Source: [Mycobacterium] zoologicum (GTDB lineage Bacteria > Actinomycetota > Actinomycetes > Mycobacteriales > Mycobacteriaceae). From it: 41,623 nucleotides of DNA. A model generated the notes under the pieces. The model saw nothing but the letters and a program-made list of their open reading frames with translations. It searched no databases and was not told the DNA's origin. Positions 29,397-38,023 of this stretch are shown here, piece after piece; position 1 is the stretch's first letter, and each line of letters opens with the position of its first letter. The stretch is from the NCBI RefSeq assembly GCF_020172665.1, contig NZ_CP083985.1, positions 3,586,648 through 3,628,270 of the forward strand, in the 5' to 3' direction. The position numbers and the translations under genes were made by a program.

Positions 29397-30838
29397 CGTT
29401 TCTTCAGCCGCCGGCTCGTCCGCTTGCGCGCACGGCGCAGCATCATGTCGGTGTAGCGCCGCATCCCGGGCTTGAACGGCGGCGCGGCGGTTCCGGTCAG
29501 GCTGAACGGCAGGTCGGAGCCGACCACCGTCCGGTGGTGGCTGAACGCGTCGAAGCCCGCCTTGCCGTGGTAGGCGCCCATTCCGCTGCGCCCCACCCCG
29601 CCGAACGGCGCGGCGGCCGGGATCATTTGCGCGGCAAAGTCATTGCGGGCCACTCCACCGCTTCGGGTGCGGCGCACGAAGTCCCGGAAGTTCTTGCCGC
29701 CGGGCCCGAACCAATAGGCCACCAGCGGCGCCGGGCGGGCGTTGATCTGATCGATCGCCTCGTCGAGACTGCGATACGGCTGCACCGCCAGCACCGGTCC
29801 GAAGATCTCCTCCTCGGCGATGCGCATGCTCGCATCGACGTTGCGCACGATGGTCGGGGCGATCTTGCGAGTTCCGCGGTCCGGCAACACCTCCCCGTCG
29901 GGTGCGATGGCCTCCACTACCGCACCCCGTTCCCGTGCGTCGTCGATCAGGCTCAGCACCCGATCGAAGTTGGCCTCGTTGACACTGGAGCAGTAGTCGC
30001 CGTTGGCGACGATGGTCGGGAACATCTCCTGCAGCGTGGAGCGGGCGGTGTCGACGAACGCCTCCAGGTCGGGTTCGGGCACCAGAACGTAATCGGGGCA
30101 CACACAGACCTGGCCGCCGTTGACCATTCGGGCCGTGGCGATCCGTTTCGCCGAGCGTGCGATGTCGGCATCGGGCGCGACGACGACGGGGTTCTTACCG
30201 CCCAGTTCCAAGGTCACCGGCACCAGGTTGTCGGCCGCGGCGCGCTGCACCAGCGCGCCTACCGAGGGTGATCCGGTGAAGAACATGTGGTCGAACGGCA
30301 GTCCCGCGAACTCGGCCGCCACCGCGGCCCCGCCGGTGACGACGACGAGTTCGTCGTCGGCGAAGTAGGACGGCGCGAGTTGCTTCATCAATTCGCCGGT
30401 GTGCGCGGTGATCTCGGACATCTTGATCATCACCCGATTTCCCGCCGCGAACGCCGCCGCCGCCGGCACCACCACCAGCTGAAGCGGAAAGTTCCACGGG
30501 CCGATGATCCCGACCACGCCCAGTGGGCTGGGCTGGACCTCGGCCCGCAACCCGGCAAGTCGCGCCGTCCGCATCAGCTTCGGCGACCGCATCCATTGCC
30601 GGACATGGGATCTGGTGTGCTCGATCACCGGGATCATGCCGACCAGCTCGGTGGCCAGCGACGCATCCCGCGACCTGGTGCCGAAATCCTGCGCCATCGC
30701 GTCCACCAGGGCGTCGGTGTTATCCAGCACCAGAGCCACCAACCGGTCGATCCGGTTGCGCCGCAGGGCCGCATCGGGTGGCCCGTCGGCGACGAACGAC
30801 CGGCGCTGGGCCTCCAGCAGGTTGCGCAGGTCGGTCAC
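29393..30838 (-). CDS. Aldehyde dehydrogenase, coniferyl-aldehyde-dehydrogenase type
   Basis: This 481-residue class 3-like aldehyde dehydrogenase has VVGIIGPWNFPLQL, FFTGSPSVG, the general base in TLELGGKNP (E211) and the nucleophile in NGGQVCVCPDY (C245). The overall pattern, with DFGTRSRDASL near the N-terminus and a basic C-terminal tail (RRARKRTSRRLKKR), is closest to bacterial coniferyl-aldehyde dehydrogenases. The start GTG at 30838 overlaps the upstream stop by 4 nt. It is expected to oxidise an aldehyde to the acid used by the acyl-CoA ligase. Confidence 0.9.
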   Translation of the reverse strand: MTDLRNLLEAQRRSFVADGPPDAALRRNRIDRLVALVLDNTDALVDAMAQDFGTRSRDASLATELVGMIPVIEHTRSHVRQWMRSPKLMRTARLAGLRAEVQPSPLGVVGIIGPWNFPLQLVVVPAAAAFAAGNRVMIKMSEITAHTGELMKQLAPSYFADDELVVVTGGAAVAAEFAGLPFDHMFFTGSPSVGALVQRAAADNLVPVTLELGGKNPVVVAPDADIARSAKRIATARMVNGGQVCVCPDYVLVPEPDLEAFVDTARSTLQEMFPTIVANGDYCSSVNEANFDRVLSLIDDARERGAVVEAIAPDGEVLPDRGTRKIAPTIVRNVDASMRIAEEEIFGPVLAVQPYRSLDEAIDQINARPAPLVAYWFGPGGKNFRDFVRRTRSGGVARNDFAAQMIPAAAPFGGVGRSGMGAYHGKAGFDAFSHHRTVVGSDLPFSLTGTAAPPFKPGMRRYTDMMLRRARKRTSRRLKKR

Positions 30839-31653
30839 GACAGATCCAGCAGTCCGGTCTCGGCCACCGTACGCAGCTGGCCCAGCTCCACGCCCCGGTC
30901 CGCGGCCGCCTCGATACAGGCGGCCACATCCTTGCGCATGAACGGCGCAACGACATCGGCGAAGCTGTCCACTCCCCCGGCCGACCGCACGTATCCCGCG
31001 GCCCGGCTACCGCCGCTGCAGTGCTCCAGCACCGCGAACAGGCTGGCATCGGGGACGTCGAGGTTCTTCGCCAGCTCCACCGCGGCCGCAACCAGTTGCG
31101 CGTTGGAGGCGAACAGCACGTTGTTGATCAGTTTGAGGTTCAGTGCGGTGCCCAGGGCTCCGGTCGTGATCACCGGATCGGCGTAGGCGGTCAGCACCTC
31201 GCGGGCGCGGGCCACCGCGTCATCGGGGCCGCCGAGCAGCACGGTCAGCTTGCCCGCGGCGATGTCGTGGGCGCCGCCGCTGACCGGCGCGTCGACCAGC
31301 ACCGGCCCGTCGGGAAACGCCGTGATCAAGTCGGTCAGCGTGCTGACCGTGCCGGTGGTGTGCGACACCACGATCGCTCCGGGTTCGGCCGTGGCCATCA
31401 GCCCGTCGGGTCCGCCGGCGACCTCACGCAGCTGGGCGTCGGAGAACAGGCAGCTGATCACGATGCCGGCGCCGCGGGCGGCCGCGGCCACCGAGTCGAC
31501 CGCCACGGCGCCGAGGGCCGCCAACTGCTCGCGCACCTCGGCGCGGCGGGCGTACACCTGCACGCGGTACCCGGCGCCGAGCAGGCGGCGCACCATCGGC
31601 TCACCCATCTGGCCCGCCCCGATAAACCCGACGACCTGGCCCGTTGCGCTCAT
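30835..31653 (-). CDS. Beta-hydroxyacid dehydrogenase family NAD(P)-dependent oxidoreductase (MmsB-like)
   Basis: This 272-residue member of the 3-hydroxyisobutyrate dehydrogenase family has the Rossmann motif FIGAGQMGEPMVRRLL at the N-terminus, the substrate-binding segment VDAPVSGGAHDIAAGKLTV and the catalytic lysine helix in LNLKLINNVLFASN. It oxidises or reduces a beta-hydroxy acid or related compound; the exact substrate is unclear. It is first in a two-gene operon with the downstream aldehyde dehydrogenase and divergent from the SDR-P450 operon. Confidence 0.88.
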   Translation of the reverse strand: MSATGQVVGFIGAGQMGEPMVRRLLGAGYRVQVYARRAEVREQLAALGAVAVDSVAAAARGAGIVISCLFSDAQLREVAGGPDGLMATAEPGAIVVSHTTGTVSTLTDLITAFPDGPVLVDAPVSGGAHDIAAGKLTVLLGGPDDAVARAREVLTAYADPVITTGALGTALNLKLINNVLFASNAQLVAAAVELAKNLDVPDASLFAVLEHCSGGSRAAGYVRSAGGVDSFADVVAPFMRKDVAACIEAAADRGVELGQLRTVAETGLLDLS

Positions 31654-31738
31654 TCTCGGCTCCTCAAAGCGGCTTTCGGCTTTCCGGTGGTGGCAACCGT
31701 AGCATTGTCCACCGGAGCCGAATTAGTTACAGTCGAGC

Positions 31739-31759
31739 TTACTGTCGACTTTACGGCTA
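31739..31759. promoter_or_regulatory. Catabolic-block operator copy 2 (degenerate)
   Basis: TTACTGTCGA-C-TTTACGGCTA lies in the 126-bp divergent gap between the MmsB-like gene and the SDR gene. An additional half-site, TTACAGT (31727-31733), stands 12 bp upstream and forms an inverted pair with TTACTGT. The promoter may therefore hold overlapping sites. It is weaker than copies 3 and 5. Confidence 0.5.
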
Positions 31760-31779
31760 ACACCTGAAGGCTGGTGAGG

Positions 31780-32565
31780 ATGGGCAACTCGCAGCGCAAG
31801 GTGGTGATCGTCGGCGCCGGGTCGGGAATCGGCGCCGCGGCAGCCGCGCATTTCTACTCCCGCGGCGACCATGTGCTCGCCGTCGACGTGCGCCCGCAGC
31901 AGACACCCGCAACGCAACATGTCCGCTGCGACCTGCGCGACGCCGGGGCCATCGCCAAGTTCACCGGTGGGCTGGATGACGGCTGGGATCTGCTGGCCCA
32001 CGTCGCGGGCGTGCCCGGAACCGCGCCGGCCGCCGACGTGCTCACGATCAACTACCTGGGGATGCGCCTGATGACCGAGGGGATGCTGCCGCGGCTGCGC
32101 CGCGGCGGCGCCGTGGTCGCGGTGGCGTCTACGGCCGCGCTCGGCTGGGAGCAACGCATCGAGGCGCTCAACGGACTGCTCGACGCGGCCGACGCCGAGT
32201 CGGTGATGCGCTGGCAGGCCTGCCAGGACCCGGCGTTCCCGGTTTACACCACCTCCAAGCAGGCGATGATCCTCTACACCAAGCGACTGGCCGCGACGGC
32301 GCGGGCCCGCTACGGGGTGCGGATCAACACGGTGAGCCCGGGCCCGGTCGAGACGCCGATCCTGCCCGACTTCGAGGCCTCGATGGGCAAGCAGATGCTC
32401 GACTCCGTGCGCGACACCGTCGGTCGGCACGCCCGCGTCGACGACATCGTGCCGCTGATCGACTTCCTCGGCTCTCCGGCGGCCGGGTGGATCAACGGCC
32501 AGGACATTCTCGTCGACGGCGGTTTCGTCACCGCTATCACCGCCGGCACCCCCATCACCGTCTGA
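31780..32565 (+). CDS. Short-chain dehydrogenase/reductase (3-alpha-HSD / coniferyl-alcohol-dehydrogenase-like)
   Basis: A 261-residue classical SDR. The NAD site is GAGSGIG (12-18) and the catalytic set is S117, Y156 and K160 (YTTSK). The compact N-terminal half and the insertion LNGLLDAADAESVMRW between Ser and Tyr resemble 3-alpha-hydroxysteroid/carbonyl reductase and coniferyl-alcohol dehydrogenase subfamilies. It does not show the extended N-terminus of mycofactocin-coupled SDRs that I remember. The start ATG at 31780 has GAAGG 9 nt upstream; a GTG two codons earlier is less well placed. A P450 follows after 18 nt in the same operon. Confidence 0.88.
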   Translation: MGNSQRKVVIVGAGSGIGAAAAAHFYSRGDHVLAVDVRPQQTPATQHVRCDLRDAGAIAKFTGGLDDGWDLLAHVAGVPGTAPAADVLTINYLGMRLMTEGMLPRLRRGGAVVAVASTAALGWEQRIEALNGLLDAADAESVMRWQACQDPAFPVYTTSKQAMILYTKRLAATARARYGVRINTVSPGPVETPILPDFEASMGKQMLDSVRDTVGRHARVDDIVPLIDFLGSPAAGWINGQDILVDGGFVTAITAGTPITV

Positions 32566-32583
32566 GATCTGCGAGAGGACAAC

Positions 32584-33864
32584 ATGACCGTCGATTCATC
32601 TGCCAACGCACCGACATCACCACACCCGTATCACGACCTCGACATCTCCGAAACGGCCTTCTGGGGCAGGGATTTCCGAAGCCGCGATGACACGTTTGCG
32701 ACGCTGCGCAGCGAGCAGGGCCTGACCTGGCACCGGCCGATGCCCGCTGTCTTCCCCCACGAAGAGACCGGCTACTGGGCGGCGACCCGGCACGCCGACA
32801 TCAAGTTCATCAGTCAGCACGAAGAGCTGTTCTGCTCCAGCGAAGGGGTCAGCGTCGACCCGATGCCGGCCGAGATCCAGCGCAACATGACGTTCTTCCT
32901 GGCGATGGACCCCCCGGAGCACACCCGATACCGCAAGCTGATCAGCTCGGGCTTCACTCCGCGGCAGGTCCGTCGCATCGAGGACCAGATCAAGACCAAT
33001 TCCCGCAGCATCGTCGACGACTTGTTGGCGCAGCTGCGCGCCGGTGAGCAGATCGACTTCGTCGCAGCGTGTTCCGGGCAATTGCCGATGCGCACCATCT
33101 CCGACATGATCGGGATCGATCCCGCCGACCAGGAGAAGGTCGCCTACGCCGCCGAGTGCCTGTTCAGCGGCAGCGACGACGAGTACGCGTCCCTGGAGGA
33201 ACGGGCCGTGCACGTCATGACACAGCTGGGCGTACTGGCCGGCTCGGGCGTAGAGCTGGCGCAGCGCCGCCGCACCGAGCCGCACGACGATCTGATGACC
33301 GAGCTGGTCAACGCCGAGGTCGACGGACACCGGCTCACCGACGAGGAACTCGGCTCGTTCATGGTGCTGCTCGGTTCGGCGGGCAACGACACCACCAAAC
33401 AGACCACCACGCACGCCTTCAAGGCCCTGATCGAGCATCCCGAGCAACGCGCCTGGTTGCTGGCGGACTTCGACAACCGGATCGGCGGCGCGGTCGAGGA
33501 ATTCGTGCGCTGGGCGACGCCGGTGCTCGCCTTCGCCCGCCACGCGGTGGCGGACACCGAGGTCGCCGGAACCGAGATCAAGGCCGGGGACAAGATCGGC
33601 CTGTTCTACTGTTCGGCCAACCGCGACGAGACGGTGTTCGACCGGCCGCACGAATTCGACATCACCCGGACCACCAACCCGCACCTGGGATTCGGCGGCG
33701 GCGGTGCCCACTACTGCCTGGGGACCCATGTCGCCCGGATGGAGCTGCGGCATCTGTTCTACGAGCTGCTGACCCGGCTTCCGGAGGTCTCACTCGGCGA
33801 GCCGGATTACCTGCAGAGCACCTTCGTGCACGGCATCAAGCGGCTGCCGATCAGTCTCGCCTGA
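32584..33864 (+). CDS. Cytochrome P450 (second of three; CYP124/125-like heme loop)
   Basis: A 426-residue P450. The I-helix motif is AGNDTT, the K-helix is EEFVRW, and the heme loop FGGGGAHYCLGTHVARMEL has C378. The FGGGGAHxC form of the loop is shared with the mycobacterial lipid and sterol side-chain hydroxylases CYP124/CYP125, which hints at a hydrophobic branched substrate; this is an inference. The start ATG follows GAGAGGACAAC. It is in one operon with the SDR, and a perfect 21-bp palindrome follows 26 bp after its stop. Confidence 0.93.
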   Translation: MTVDSSANAPTSPHPYHDLDISETAFWGRDFRSRDDTFATLRSEQGLTWHRPMPAVFPHEETGYWAATRHADIKFISQHEELFCSSEGVSVDPMPAEIQRNMTFFLAMDPPEHTRYRKLISSGFTPRQVRRIEDQIKTNSRSIVDDLLAQLRAGEQIDFVAACSGQLPMRTISDMIGIDPADQEKVAYAAECLFSGSDDEYASLEERAVHVMTQLGVLAGSGVELAQRRRTEPHDDLMTELVNAEVDGHRLTDEELGSFMVLLGSAGNDTTKQTTTHAFKALIEHPEQRAWLLADFDNRIGGAVEEFVRWATPVLAFARHAVADTEVAGTEIKAGDKIGLFYCSANRDETVFDRPHEFDITRTTNPHLGFGGGGAHYCLGTHVARMELRHLFYELLTRLPEVSLGEPDYLQSTFVHGIKRLPISLA

Positions 33865-33890
33865 CCCTGGCGCTACGACTGCCCCATCAT

Positions 33891-33911
33891 TTACTGTAAT
33901 CATTACAGTAA
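33891..33911. promoter_or_regulatory. Catabolic-block operator copy 3 (perfect 21-bp palindrome)
   Basis: The arms TTACTGTAAT (33891-33900) and ATTACAGTAA (33902-33911) are exactly complementary around a central C. The site lies in the 75-bp gap between two same-strand P450 genes, so the downstream P450 probably has its own regulated promoter. It is the best-conserved member of the set and the reference for the consensus. Confidence 0.85.
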
Positions 33912-33939
33912 CTCACTCCGCACAGACGGGAGACCAGCC

Positions 33940-35154
33940 GTGGAGAGTCAGGTCGACGACGTCGCCGCCGCGCTCGACAAGCCGGCCGGCTACATCCGCA
34001 ACCCGTATCCGTACTTCGAGGACAAGCGCCGACAAGCCGGGATCGCTCCTGGGACGGTCATGGACTACTCGAAGACCCCTGAATCGCTGCGACCGAAGAC
34101 ATCATTCGCCGCCGTCTCGTTCGAGGCGGTCAATCAGGTTTTCCGCGAGGCGGATTCGTTCAACTCGCGCATATACGACATGACGATCGGACTGTTCCTC
34201 GGGCCGACCATCCTGGCGATGGAGGGCGAGCCGCACCGCAAGCACCGCAACCTGGTCTCCTCAGCGTTCAAGCGGAAGTCGCTGGCGCACTGGGAGCCCG
34301 CAGTGGTGCGGCCGGTGTGCACCGCGCTGATCGACGAGTTCATCGAAGCCGGCACCGCCGATCTGGTGGCCGATTTCACCTTCGAGTTCCCCACCCGGGT
34401 CATCTCCAAGTTGTTGGGCCTGCCCGAGGAGGACCTGGCCTGGTTCCGTCAGCGAGCGATGGAGTTGATCAGCTACACGGTCGACTTCGAGCGGGCGTTC
34501 ACCGCGTCGACGCAGCTGAAGGACTACTTCCTGGCCCAGATGGACAAGCGCAAGGCGCACCCCACGGAAGACATCATCGGCGACCTGGTCACCGCGGAGG
34601 TCGACGGCGAGAAGCTCACCGACGAGGCGATCTATTCGTTTCTCCGGCTGCTGCTTCCGGCCGGGCTGGAGACCACCTATCGGGCCACCGGCAACCTGCT
34701 GTATCTGCTGCTGACACATCCCGAACAGTTCGCCGCGGTACGCGCCGACCACGATCTGATCGGCGCCGCCATCGAAGAGGGACTGCGGTATGAGACTCCG
34801 CTGACCACCGTGCAGCGCACCGCCATCCGCGACACCACCGTCGCCGGAGTCTCGATTCCCGCCGGCGCGGTGGTCGACGTCTGTATCGGTTCGGCCAACC
34901 GCGACGAGACACGCTGGGAGCGCCCCGAGGAGTTCGACATCTTCCGCAAGTGGATCCCGCACATCACGTTCGCCGCCGGCGAGCACACCTGCATGGGCCT
35001 GCACCTGGCCCGGATGGAGATGCGGGTGGCGATGGAATGCCTGCTGGACCGGCTCGGCGAGATCGCGTTGATCACCGACGACGACCCGCACATCTACGGC
35101 CAGCCGTTCCGCTCACCGCGCCGGCTTCCGGTGACGTTCTCCGCCAAGGGCTGA
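33940..35154 (+). CDS. Cytochrome P450 (third of three)
   Basis: A 404-residue P450. The start is GTG at 33940, with GGGAGA about 8 nt upstream. The I-helix is PAGLETT with Glu in the acid position. The K-helix is EEGLRY, and the heme loop FAAGEHTCMGLHLARMEM has C351. The loop FAAGEHTC differs from the other two P450s of the window, so it belongs to another family and is not a tandem duplicate. It is transcribed on its own between the palindrome at 33891 and a convergent aldehyde dehydrogenase whose stop is 3 nt away. The substrate is unknown. Confidence 0.92.
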   Translation: MESQVDDVAAALDKPAGYIRNPYPYFEDKRRQAGIAPGTVMDYSKTPESLRPKTSFAAVSFEAVNQVFREADSFNSRIYDMTIGLFLGPTILAMEGEPHRKHRNLVSSAFKRKSLAHWEPAVVRPVCTALIDEFIEAGTADLVADFTFEFPTRVISKLLGLPEEDLAWFRQRAMELISYTVDFERAFTASTQLKDYFLAQMDKRKAHPTEDIIGDLVTAEVDGEKLTDEAIYSFLRLLLPAGLETTYRATGNLLYLLLTHPEQFAAVRADHDLIGAAIEEGLRYETPLTTVQRTAIRDTTVAGVSIPAGAVVDVCIGSANRDETRWERPEEFDIFRKWIPHITFAAGEHTCMGLHLARMEMRVAMECLLDRLGEIALITDDDPHIYGQPFRSPRRLPVTFSAKG

Positions 35155-35157
35155 CCC

Positions 35158-36696
35158 TCACCCCTGGCGCGGCCGGCGGTGTCCGATCGTCTTGGTCTCC
35201 AGGTACTGCGAGAACCCCTCGATCCCGCACTGCCTGCCCACGCCGCTGCTCTTGAAGCCACCGAACGGGGCGTCCGCTCCGTAGTACATGCCGCCGTTGA
35301 CCCCGATCGCGCCGGTGCGAACCCGGCGGGCGATCGCCATCGCGCGTTCGGCCGACGCCGACACCACCGCACCGGCCAGACCGAACGGACTGTCGTTGGC
35401 GATACGCACCGCGTCGTCGTCATCGGTGAACGGCATGATCACCAGCACCGGACCGAACACCTCTTCGCGTGCGATGGCCGCGTTGTTGTCGACGTTGACG
35501 ATCACGGTGGGCGCCATGTAGTGACCGCCCGCCAGGTGGTCGGGCAGTGCGTCGAATGATCCCCCGCCCGTGGTGATCTCGGCTCCGTCGGCGGCGGCCT
35601 GCGCGCAGGCGGCGACCACCCGCTGCTTGGCCTGGGCGCTGATCAGCGGACCGACCAGGGTCTGCGGCAACGCCGGGTCGCCGACCGTCACCGCCGCGAA
35701 CGCCGCGGTCACCGCGGCGACCATCTCGTCGAACAGCGAGGCGTGCACCAGCATTCGTGAGGTGGCCGCGCAGGCCTGCCCGGCGTGCACACAGACCCCG
35801 ACCGCGCCGGGGATGACCTTGGCCGGGTCGGCGTCGTCCAACACGATCAGCGCCGACTTGCCGCCCAGTTCCAAGAAGGTGCGTTTCATCGTGTCGGCGC
35901 CGGCCCGGGTCAGCAGCTTGCCGACGGCGGTGGACCCGGTGAACGACACCATGTCCACCCGCGGATCGGTGCCCAACACCGCTGCGACGTCGTTGGATTC
36001 GGTGGCCACCACGTTGACCACCCCGGCGGGGATGTCCGTTCGTTCGGCGATCAGCCGCCCCAGCCGGGTGGCGTTCCACGGGGTGTGCGGGTCGGGTTTG
36101 AGCACCACGGTATTGCCGGCGGCCAGCGCCGGCCCCAGCTTGTTCAGGATCACTTCGATGGGGAAGTTGGACGGGGTGATCGCCGCGACCACACCGACCG
36201 GCTCCTTGACAACGGTGCGGACGTTGCGGTCGCCGAACACTCCGCCGCCGTCAAGCGTGCGCTCCCATTCGAACTCGTCGATCAGCCGTGCGGGGTACCG
36301 CAGCCCGTCGACCAGCGGCCAATCCAGTTGTGCCAGCTGGGTTGTCATCACTGGACAGCCGACTTCGGCGATCAGCTCGGTGCGCAGCTCCTCCTGCTCG
36401 GACTCCAGCGCCGCCTGCAGCTGCTCCAGACAGCGCCTGCGCAGCGCGCGGTTGGTCGACCAGTCGGTGTCGTCGAAGGCGCGCCGGGCGGCACCGATCG
36501 CGCGGTCCATGTCGGCGCCATCGGCATTGGCGGTGGCGCCCAGGATTCGGCCGGTCGCCGGGCTGACGTTGTCGAACTGCGCGCCGGCGCCGGCATGCAC
36601 CAGTTCGCCGTCGATCAGCAAGCGCGTTTCTGCGTTGCCGGCGGCCCGTTCGCCGATATCCACGCTGGTGATGGCTTGTGCCACGACGTCGGTCAC
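35158..36696 (-). CDS. Aldehyde dehydrogenase
   Basis: This 512-residue NAD(P)-dependent aldehyde dehydrogenase has ITPSNFPIEVILNK (the substrate/cofactor floor), SFTGSTAVGK, the base in FLELGGKS (E276) and the nucleophile in HAGQACAATSRM (C309). The C-terminal GADAPFGGFKSSGVGRQCG is typical. The start codon is GTG at 36696, with GAGGGG about 8 nt upstream. It is a single-gene unit divergent from the CoA-transferase, across a gap holding operator copy 4. It is distinct in subfamily from the aldehyde dehydrogenase at 29393. Confidence 0.92.
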   Translation of the reverse strand: MTDVVAQAITSVDIGERAAGNAETRLLIDGELVHAGAGAQFDNVSPATGRILGATANADGADMDRAIGAARRAFDDTDWSTNRALRRRCLEQLQAALESEQEELRTELIAEVGCPVMTTQLAQLDWPLVDGLRYPARLIDEFEWERTLDGGGVFGDRNVRTVVKEPVGVVAAITPSNFPIEVILNKLGPALAAGNTVVLKPDPHTPWNATRLGRLIAERTDIPAGVVNVVATESNDVAAVLGTDPRVDMVSFTGSTAVGKLLTRAGADTMKRTFLELGGKSALIVLDDADPAKVIPGAVGVCVHAGQACAATSRMLVHASLFDEMVAAVTAAFAAVTVGDPALPQTLVGPLISAQAKQRVVAACAQAAADGAEITTGGGSFDALPDHLAGGHYMAPTVIVNVDNNAAIAREEVFGPVLVIMPFTDDDDAVRIANDSPFGLAGAVVSASAERAMAIARRVRTGAIGVNGGMYYGADAPFGGFKSSGVGRQCGIEGFSQYLETKTIGHRRPRQG

Positions 36697-36721
36697 CGGG
36701 ATCCCCTCGATTTCGGATGCC

Positions 36722-36742
36722 CAACCGTAACCATTACAGTAG
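36722..36742. promoter_or_regulatory. Catabolic-block operator copy 4
   Basis: CAACCGTAAC-C-ATTACAGTAG lies in the 100-bp divergent gap between the aldehyde dehydrogenase and the CoA-transferase. The right half is identical to the perfect palindrome for nine of ten bases, while the left half is degenerate. A -10-like TAGAAT directly follows on the plus strand (36741-36746), so binding would cover the promoter. Confidence 0.75.
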
Positions 36743-36796
36743 AATACTTCAATTGGTTCTCAGTCGGTTCGCACGCCCGAGCAGGAGCGCACTGAA

Positions 36797-38023
36797 TTGA
36801 TCAAGGTCATGGACGGCTTCCGGGTGCTGGAGGTCGCGCAGTACACGTTCGTCCCCGCCGCCGGCGCCATCCTGGCCGACTGGGGCGCCGACGTCATCAA
36901 GGTCGAACACCCGGTGCGCGGCGACACCCAGCGCGGATTCATCCGAATGGGCGGGTTCGAACTCGACCCCGACCGGCACCCCCTGATCGAGCATCCCAAC
37001 CGCGGCAAGCGCAGCGTCGGAATCGACGTGTCCACACCCGGCGGCCAGCAGGTGCTGCACGAGTTGGCCGCCACCGCAGACGTTTTCTTGACCAACTACC
37101 TGCCGCGAGCCCGGCGCAAGAACCGCTTCGACTTGGCCGACATTCGTGCGGTGAACCCGAACATCATCTACGCGCGCGGCAGCGCCTACGGCGACAAGGG
37201 CCCACAACGCGACATCGGCGGCTTCGACGGCACCGCATTCTGGACCCGCAGCGGGGTCGGCCACGCGCTGAGCCCCGAAGAGCTCGGAGCACCCATCTCC
37301 CAAGGCATCCCGGCCTTCGGCGACTCGATCGGCGGGATGAACATCGCCGGGGGGATCGCCGCGGCGCTGCTGCATCGCGAGCGCACCGGGGAGGCGCTGG
37401 AAGTCGACGTCTCGCTGCTGTCCACGGCGTGGTGGGCGGCCGGCGCCAGCGTGACGCAGGGCATGGAGACCGGCGAGGCCATGCGGGCACCGATGCCACA
37501 GTCCGGTGGCTCACCGGCGAATCCGTTTCTGGGTAACTACACCACCTCCGACGGCGGCACCATCAACCTGTGCATCGTCAGCCCGACCGGCTACATCCGG
37601 GATACCTTCGAGCACTTGGGTATCGGCGAGGCCGCCGATGACCCGCGCTTCGCCGACGTGCTGCCGCTGATGCAGAACGCCGAGGCTGCCAGCGACCTGA
37701 TCGTGGCCGCTGTCGCCGCCAAGCCCTTCGCCTATTGGCGCGAGCACCTCAAGACGATGAAGGGCCAGTGGGCGCCGTTCCAGAGCCTGGTCGACCTGGG
37801 CTCCGACGAGCAGGCCCTGGCCAACGACATGATCGCCGAGGTCGAGGCGGCCGATGGCGGGCATCCTTTCAAGGTGGTGCGCGGCCCGGTCCAGTTCAAC
37901 GGTGAGCCGTTGCAGACCACCCGCGCCCCGCAGGCCTCCGAGCACACCGAGACGGTGCTGCTGGAGCTCGGAATCGAATGGGACCGCATCGAAAAGCTCA
38001 AGGAATCAGGCGATATCGCCTAG
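36797..38023 (+). CDS. Class III CoA-transferase (CaiB/BaiF family)
   Basis: A 408-residue CoA-transferase that moves CoA between carboxylic acids. The start is TTG at 36797, with AGGAG 9 nt upstream; ATG 36809 would have no site at a useful distance. Family features are GFRVLEVAQYTFVPAAGAIL, DWGADVIKVEHP, GIDVSTPGGQ and the catalytic aspartate D176 in AFGDSIGGM. It is probably used to activate or recycle an acid intermediate. It is convergent with the thioesterase, with 4 bp of overlap. Confidence 0.92.
   Translation: MIKVMDGFRVLEVAQYTFVPAAGAILADWGADVIKVEHPVRGDTQRGFIRMGGFELDPDRHPLIEHPNRGKRSVGIDVSTPGGQQVLHELAATADVFLTNYLPRARRKNRFDLADIRAVNPNIIYARGSAYGDKGPQRDIGGFDGTAFWTRSGVGHALSPEELGAPISQGIPAFGDSIGGMNIAGGIAAALLHRERTGEALEVDVSLLSTAWWAAGASVTQGMETGEAMRAPMPQSGGSPANPFLGNYTTSDGGTINLCIVSPTGYIRDTFEHLGIGEAADDPRFADVLPLMQNAEAASDLIVAAVAAKPFAYWREHLKTMKGQWAPFQSLVDLGSDEQALANDMIAEVEAADGGHPFKVVRGPVQFNGEPLQTTRAPQASEHTETVLLELGIEWDRIEKLKESGDIA

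Noticed and set aside
36797..36808. ATG 36809 as start of the CoA-transferase
   Set aside because: Its distance to the AGGAG site is 21 nt, whereas the TTG at 36797 has a 9-nt spacing and keeps four extra conserved-looking residues.
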